DNA from: an uncultured Faecalibacterium sp.
GTDB taxonomy: Bacteria; Bacillota; Clostridia; Oscillospirales; Ruminococcaceae
Length of the DNA stretch: 7,121 bases
Reading direction: 5' to 3'
NCBI GenBank assembly: GCA_900765705.1
Contig: CAAFSR010000225.1
Location: forward strand, 1-7,121
The notes under the pieces: generated by a model
What the model was told of the DNA's origin: nothing
The model's input: only the letters and a program-made list of their open reading frames with translations
Databases searched by the model: none
Shown: in pieces, positions 4,548-7,121 of the stretch
Numbering within the stretch: the stretch's first letter is position 1
How the letters are laid out: every line of letters begins with the position of its first letter
Made by a program: the position numbers and the translations under genes

Positions 4548-4731
4548 AAATAAAAATATTCTTTCCGCTAATTGTGCGCAAAGTGCAACAACAACGACCG
4601 CCGCCAGCGGCGGAAACAGGGAGGAGTTGTTGGGGCAGCGGTCAGCAAGACGCAAGTGCCGCCCAAGGCACGATGCGGATGCTGGGTGCCGCAACCCGAT
4701 AGCGGAGCGCATTCAAATGGTTCTCTTCCCA

Positions 4732-5481
4732 TTACATCCGGAAGCCACGGAAACCCCAGCCACCGCAGCAGCAGTTGCACAGCAGGTTCAGCAGGATCAT
4801 GCTCCAGCACCAGCGCAGAAGCCCGCCGGGCTGGGCGTAGGTGGTCTGGGTGCGGTAGGTCTGGCCGGGGTTCTGCATCCGGCGCAGGTGCATCTGGTAC
4901 TCGGTGTTGTTCGGGTCCAGCTGCACGGCGCGGCGGGCGTCCTGCAAAGCGTCTACGCTTTTGCCTAAGCCCTGATTGGCCAGCGAGGAGAGGTAATACC
5001 ACCGCGCATTGCGGCCGGTCATGCCGTCCAGTACGCGGCGCGCCTCGGTGTAGCGGCCGCTGGCCACAAAGTTGCGGGCGGCCTGCATCTCCGGAGTGTC
5101 GGTGCCGGAGGCACTGGGCCCGGCCTGCTGATAGCCGCCAAACCCAAAGCCGAAACCAAAGGGGTCGAAGCCCTCAAACCCGTCAAAGCCATCAAAGCCG
5201 GTGTAGCCGTAGTTCTGTTGGCCGTAGCTCTGCTGACCATAGCTCTGCCGGTTGTAGCCCTGCTGGTAGCCGCCGTAGGGGTTGCCGCCCATCTGCGGGC
5301 CGGTATCGCCCTTGGTAATGGCGTCGTAGGCGGCCTGCACCTCCTTGAAGTGCTCCTCGGCCGTGGGGTCGTTGGGGTTCAAATCCGGGTGCCAGCGCTT
5401 GCACTTGGCGCGGTATGCTTTTTTGATCTCGTCGTCGCTTGCGCCGCGCTGAACGCCCAGCACCTCATAGGGATCTCTCAT
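4732..5481 (-). CDS. J-domain (DnaJ-like) co-chaperone with TPR-like region
   Basis: A 249-residue protein. Residues 3-58 form the J domain with HPD at 31-33, the motif that stimulates the ATPase of DnaK. Residues 68-93 are a Tyr/Gln/Gly-rich repeat (SYGQQ twice), and residues 95-116 a Gly/Phe-rich stretch (GFDGFDGFEGF). Residues 131-203 look like TPR-type helix pairs (ARNFVASGRYTEARRVLDGM, then A-L-Q-D-A-R-R-A-V-Q-L-D-P). The tail is hydrophobic and Cys-rich (MILLNLLCNCCCGGWGF, 228-244). The DnaJ zinc-finger and the C-terminal substrate-binding domains are absent, so this is a class C J-protein that recruits DnaK to a particular client rather than a general DnaJ. The Cys-rich tail may bind metal or sit at the membrane. 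It is the last gene of a minus-strand operon, with its own -10 box 22 nt before the start. Confidence 0.85.
   Translation of the reverse strand: MRDPYEVLGVQRGASDDEIKKAYRAKCKRWHPDLNPNDPTAEEHFKEVQAAYDAITKGDTGPQMGGNPYGGYQQGYNRQSYGQQSYGQQNYGYTGFDGFDGFEGFDPFGFGFGFGGYQQAGPSASGTDTPEMQAARNFVASGRYTEARRVLDGMTGRNARWYYLSSLANQGLGKSVDALQDARRAVQLDPNNTEYQMHLRRMQNPGQTYRTQTTYAQPGGLLRWCWSMILLNLLCNCCCGGWGFRGFRM
5134..5277 (-). repeat. Coding repeat for the YGQ- and GF-rich linker of the J-protein
   Basis: Short degenerate repeats encode SYGQQ-type and GFDGFDGFEGF-type units (residues 69-116). Such DNA is prone to slippage and its length is likely to differ between strains. Confidence 0.65.
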
Positions 5482-5502
5482 GCTCGGTATACTTCCTCAC
5501 TC

Positions 5503-5508
5503 ATTATA
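5503..5508 (-). promoter_or_regulatory. -10 box before the J-domain gene
   Basis: A consensus TATAAT on the minus strand sits in the 87-bp gap after the DUF5685-like gene. The -35 region is poor (GTGCAG at 17 bp). A start near 5496 would leave a leader of only about 15 nt, with GAGGAA as the ribosome site. It may be an internal, activator-dependent promoter. Confidence 0.4.
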
Positions 5509-5568
5509 CTGACGGTACAGCACCGCTGCACCGCATCCGTTATATTTTACCGGAATATCGGCACAAAA

Positions 5569-6414
5569 TCAAGACGCATCGGGCTTGCCGGTGCGTTTTG
5601 CGTTTTTGCAGTTGTATTTCAGCCACACGCCGGAATACAGGATGTTGCGCAGCAGGTCCACGTCCTCCACGCAGGGCAGACGCTCAAAGCTCTGCGCGCA
5701 GCGCGCCAGCAGCAGCTCAAAGATGTCCAGCATCTCCTCCTCGTAGTCCGGGCGGGTGCTCAGCTCCCGTAAAGGGTTATACGCGCCCCGGCGCTTGTCG
5801 CGCGGCAGGTCGTCGTAGGCGTCCAGCAGGTAGATGAACTTGCCCAGATGGAAGCCGATGCTGCGCAGTTCCGGTGCCCAGCGGTCCTGTCGGTAGTCGA
5901 ACAGTTCGGCCATCAGTGTGCCAAAGCAGCCGGACACCGCGTCAAGGTCGGTGCTGCCGGCGGCCTCGTATTCGGCCAGCTTTGCAAGACAGGCGCGGAT
6001 GGCATTGCACTGGCGCGGCCAGCGCAGGGCGGCCTCGGCGGTACTGTTGTCCAGCAGGGCGCTGTAGCCCAGCGCCAGCAGGCTGCGGTCATCCTGCCAT
6101 TTGTCCTGCGCATTATAGTAGTGCAGCGCCACGCTCAGGTCGGCACAGTAGTCGGTGGGGTCGGCGCTGCGCCATGCTACCCCACGCACCGGGTGGACGG
6201 GGCAGCGGTCAATGCCGCTGTCCACGGGTGTCTCGCCCTCGTACAGGCTGCACAGCAGAAGGTTTAAAAAGGTCAGGTCGTAGCTCAGGCTGAACCGTCC
6301 CCGCAGCCCGTGCAAAGCGTCGATGCGGCGGCACAGCCCGCAGTAGGCCGAGCGGTAGCGGCTCTGCGCCTCTAAGCTGAGGGAGGCCTGATCCGGGATC
6401 ACATATCCGAACAT
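5569..6414 (-). CDS. DUF5685-like protein of unknown function
   Basis: A 281-residue protein whose start MFGYVIPDQASLS, with YCGLCRR at 24-30, matches what I recall of the DUF5685 family. Visible features: a possible metal site made of C25 and C28 (CGLC) with C71 and H74 (CPVH), and two Asp-rich stretches in predicted helices, DKWQDD (104-109) and LLDAYDDLPRDKRRGAYNPL (196-215). The second, with the helix FHLGKFIYLLDAYDD, recalls the Asp-rich metal-diphosphate motifs of prenyl synthases, but this is only a resemblance. There is no signal peptide and no clear membrane helix, so it is probably cytoplasmic. The start lies 6 nt after the stop of the zinc-ribbon gene, with only a weak ribosome site (AAAGAG), so translation is probably coupled. 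It precedes the J-domain gene; a DUF5685-J-protein association would make it a candidate chaperone client or partner. Confidence 0.75.
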   Translation of the reverse strand: MFGYVIPDQASLSLEAQSRYRSAYCGLCRRIDALHGLRGRFSLSYDLTFLNLLLCSLYEGETPVDSGIDRCPVHPVRGVAWRSADPTDYCADLSVALHYYNAQDKWQDDRSLLALGYSALLDNSTAEAALRWPRQCNAIRACLAKLAEYEAAGSTDLDAVSGCFGTLMAELFDYRQDRWAPELRSIGFHLGKFIYLLDAYDDLPRDKRRGAYNPLRELSTRPDYEEEMLDIFELLLARCAQSFERLPCVEDVDLLRNILYSGVWLKYNCKNAKRTGKPDAS

Positions 6415-6420
6415 GGCGGC

Positions 6421-6816
6421 TCAGCTCTTTTTGATGAACTGGGTGCCGCAGCGCGGGCAGGAGATCTGGATGCGGCCGCGGCCCCGGGGCACGCGCAGCT
6501 TCTGGCGGCACTGGGGGCAGCGGTAGTAGTGGTACAGCTTGCGGTTGGCCCACTGCTCCTTCAGGCTGCGGAACTTGTTATTGAACCGGTCCTTCAGGCT
6601 GTAAAAGCGGTAGTTCTCCTCGGTGCGCTTGGAGATGTTGCGGCTCAGGCTGCGGTAGTAGCACAAGATCAGCAGCGCCGCGCCCAGCCATGTGAACAGG
6701 GAAATACGGGTGAGCAGCGACACCAGCAGCATCACGATGGAGCTCATGCTCAAAAACTGGTTCAGGCCGTCGGTGCCGTAGCGGCCGATCATGAATTGAC
6801 GGAATTTTTCTCTCAT
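6421..6816 (-). CDS. Small membrane protein with C-terminal zinc ribbon
   Basis: A 131-residue protein, if the ATG at 6814-6816 is used. Residues 22-36 and 40-54 are hydrophobic and probably form a membrane hairpin. Residues 58-95 are basic and probably helical. The C-terminus holds a zinc ribbon, with C100-P-Q-C103 and C120-P-R-C123-G, which should face the cytoplasm given the basic surroundings. No enzymatic motif is seen; the ribbon suggests binding to nucleic acid or a protein partner. In-frame ATGs at 6826-6828 and 6871-6873 are possible, but the first has its purine-rich AGAGG directly against the ATG; that sequence is better placed for the later start (GAGGA, 11 nt). It is the first gene of the operon with the DUF5685-like and J-domain genes. 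Confidence 0.75.
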   Translation of the reverse strand: MREKFRQFMIGRYGTDGLNQFLSMSSIVMLLVSLLTRISLFTWLGAALLILCYYRSLSRNISKRTEENYRFYSLKDRFNNKFRSLKEQWANRKLYHYYRCPQCRQKLRVPRGRGRIQISCPRCGTQFIKKS

Positions 6817-6857
6817 AGACTTACGCATCCTCTTCTCTGGGGCTTTACACACGGAAA

Positions 6858-6882
6858 CGCAGGGCAGCAGCACCGCCCTGCG
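6858..6882 (-). other. Hairpin in the leader of the zinc-ribbon operon
   Basis: CGCAGGGC (6858-6865) pairs with GCCCTGCG (6875-6882) over a 9-nt loop. No T-run follows on either strand. It would be in the 5' leader if transcription starts near 6893. Confidence 0.35.
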
Positions 6883-6899
6883 GAATACTTTGTACTTCT

Positions 6900-6908
6900 A
6901 GGATATCA
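6900..6908 (-). promoter_or_regulatory. Candidate extended -10 for the zinc-ribbon operon
   Basis: On the minus strand TGA-TATCCT resembles an extended -10. No good -35 is seen 17 bp upstream. The start would be near 6893, with a leader of about 75 nt. Confidence 0.3.
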
Positions 6909-6914
6909 GCCAAC

Positions 6915-6951
6915 CATGATAAAACTTTGAACAGAGTGCAAATCTATCATG
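6915..6951. repeat. Inverted repeat upstream of the zinc-ribbon operon
   Basis: CATGATA (6915-6921) and TATCATG (6945-6951) are exact complements separated by 23 bp. They flank the region where a promoter for the operon would lie, and follow the stop of the upstream gene by about 20 nt. They could be a spaced operator; the loop is too long for a good terminator. Confidence 0.35.
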
Positions 6952-6972
6952 AAAGGACGGCAATTAACTGCT

Positions 6973-7121
6973 TCAGCCTTCTCGGCTGCGCACGGTAAGC
7001 ACGGCTTCCGTGTCCAGTGCGCCCTCCATGCGGCAGTGCAGCACAGCGCGCCCTGCCTCGCCGGTGGTGGCAAGGTAGGTGCCTGCCATGCCGCCCCGCA
7101 GAGGCACAACGCTGGGGCCTA
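6973..7121 (-). CDS. C-terminal end of a probable glycoside hydrolase family 2 enzyme
   Basis: The frame enters from the right edge and ends in TGA at 6973-6975, giving 48 complete codons. The sequence includes VVPLRGGMAGTYLATTGEAG and then RAVLHCRMEGALDTEAVLTV, followed by RSREG and the stop. This pattern, a Gly-Gly-x-Ala/Gly turn, an aromatic strand, a TTGEAG turn and then an AVLHCRMEG strand, looks like the last immunoglobulin-like domain of family 2 beta-galactosidases. The catalytic part is outside the window, so the assignment is tentative. The same strand and the gap of about 155 bp to the zinc-ribbon gene do not show whether they are cotranscribed. Confidence 0.55.
   Translation of the reverse strand, partial: GPSVVPLRGGMAGTYLATTGEAGRAVLHCRMEGALDTEAVLTVRSREG

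Larger units (their letters stand above)
4333..4569. mobile_element. MITE-like unit with terminal inverted repeats
   Basis: The left end AGCGGAAA-AATATCTT (from 4333) is the inverted match of the right end, whose complement reads AGCGGAAA-GAATATTTTT (from 4569). About 22 bp are related, with a few mismatches and a gap. The unit is 237 bp, has no coding capacity and contains two perfect 16-bp stems. Its right part recurs as copy A after gntR (1781-1830). A duplicated motif inside, CTTCCCC-(A/G)-TGAAAAAG, is found at 4443-4457 and 4499 onwards. I see no clear target-site duplication. Confidence 0.45.
4297..4718. other. Repeat-dense intergenic region bounded by an outer inverted repeat
   Basis: This stretch between the lipoprotein terminator and the J-domain gene holds no gene that I can support. 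Its outer ends are related in inverted orientation: ATTTG-G-AATG-GCTT-CCGCT at 4297-4315, and the complement of 4701-4718, which reads ATTTG-AATG-CGCT-CCGCT. Inside are competing pairings AATGGCT/AGCCATT (4303-4309, 4323-4329) and TTCCGCTG/CAGCGGAA (4309-4316, 4332-4339), two long hairpins, the MITE-like unit, and CAACAAC/GTTGTTG (4586-4592, 4626-4632) around CCGCCGC/GCGGCGG (4598-4604, 4607-4613). Whether it is one mobile element, several nested ones or a structured RNA is open. Confidence 0.4.

Noticed and set aside
4182..4553. Plus-strand open frame across the repeat-dense spacer
   Set aside because: It runs through a terminator and two perfect hairpins, and has no ribosome site or domain.
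4284..4731. A known riboswitch, 6S RNA or other named structured RNA
   Set aside because: The stems are perfect palindromes with repeats, not a recognisable RNA family, and no promoter was found to drive it.
4572..5318. Arg/Ser-rich plus-strand open frame opposite the J-domain gene
   Set aside because: Composition typical of an antisense frame of GC-rich coding DNA; the minus strand has the HPD motif.
6906..7109. Minus-strand open frame of 67 codons at the right edge
   Set aside because: It is a shifted frame over the glycosidase-like tail and shows no domain; it also runs through the intergenic inverted repeat.

Overview
The window looks like a piece of chromosome from a GC-rich gut Firmicute, most likely an Oscillospiraceae/Ruminococcaceae member of the Faecalibacterium type. 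This is an inference from three things: strong GGAGG-type ribosome sites with sigma-A promoters, a lipoprotein with an Ala/Ser/Glu spacer, and Clostridia-type families (a DUF5685-like protein and a J-domain protein with a Cys-rich tail). No rRNA, tRNA, CRISPR array or transposase gene is visible.

Layout. On the left, the start of a HAD-family phosphatase (1-145, minus) is divergent from a PAP2-type membrane phosphatase (269-910, plus); their promoters share one palindromic -35 box. A GntR/FCD regulator follows (1046-1720, plus), with a 28-bp nested palindrome over its own promoter. A spacer with a degenerate repeat copy and a bidirectional terminator ends this part. Next come two minus-strand units: a TetR-type regulator (2835-3383) and, downstream of a terminator, a seven-helix membrane protein of unknown function (1963-2637). 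Each carries the same 13-bp palindrome upstream, so the membrane protein is the likely target of the TetR protein.

A plus-strand lipoprotein (3740-4219) with its own promoter and terminator is followed by about 510 bases without a gene. That stretch is packed with inverted repeats and holds a MITE-like unit of 237 bp (4333-4569), related to the degenerate copy after gntR. The right third is a minus-strand operon: a zinc-ribbon membrane protein (6421-6816), a DUF5685-like protein (5569-6414) and a J-domain/TPR protein with a Tyr/Gln/Gly-rich linker (4732-5481). At the right edge is the C-terminal end of what looks like a family 2 glycoside hydrolase (6973-7121, minus).

Most interesting are the TetR-membrane protein pair with matched operators, the chaperone-linked operon with a DUF5685-like protein carrying Asp-rich and Cys/His motifs, and the repeat-dense spacer at 4284-4731. 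Nothing here proves a new system; these are the best candidates.
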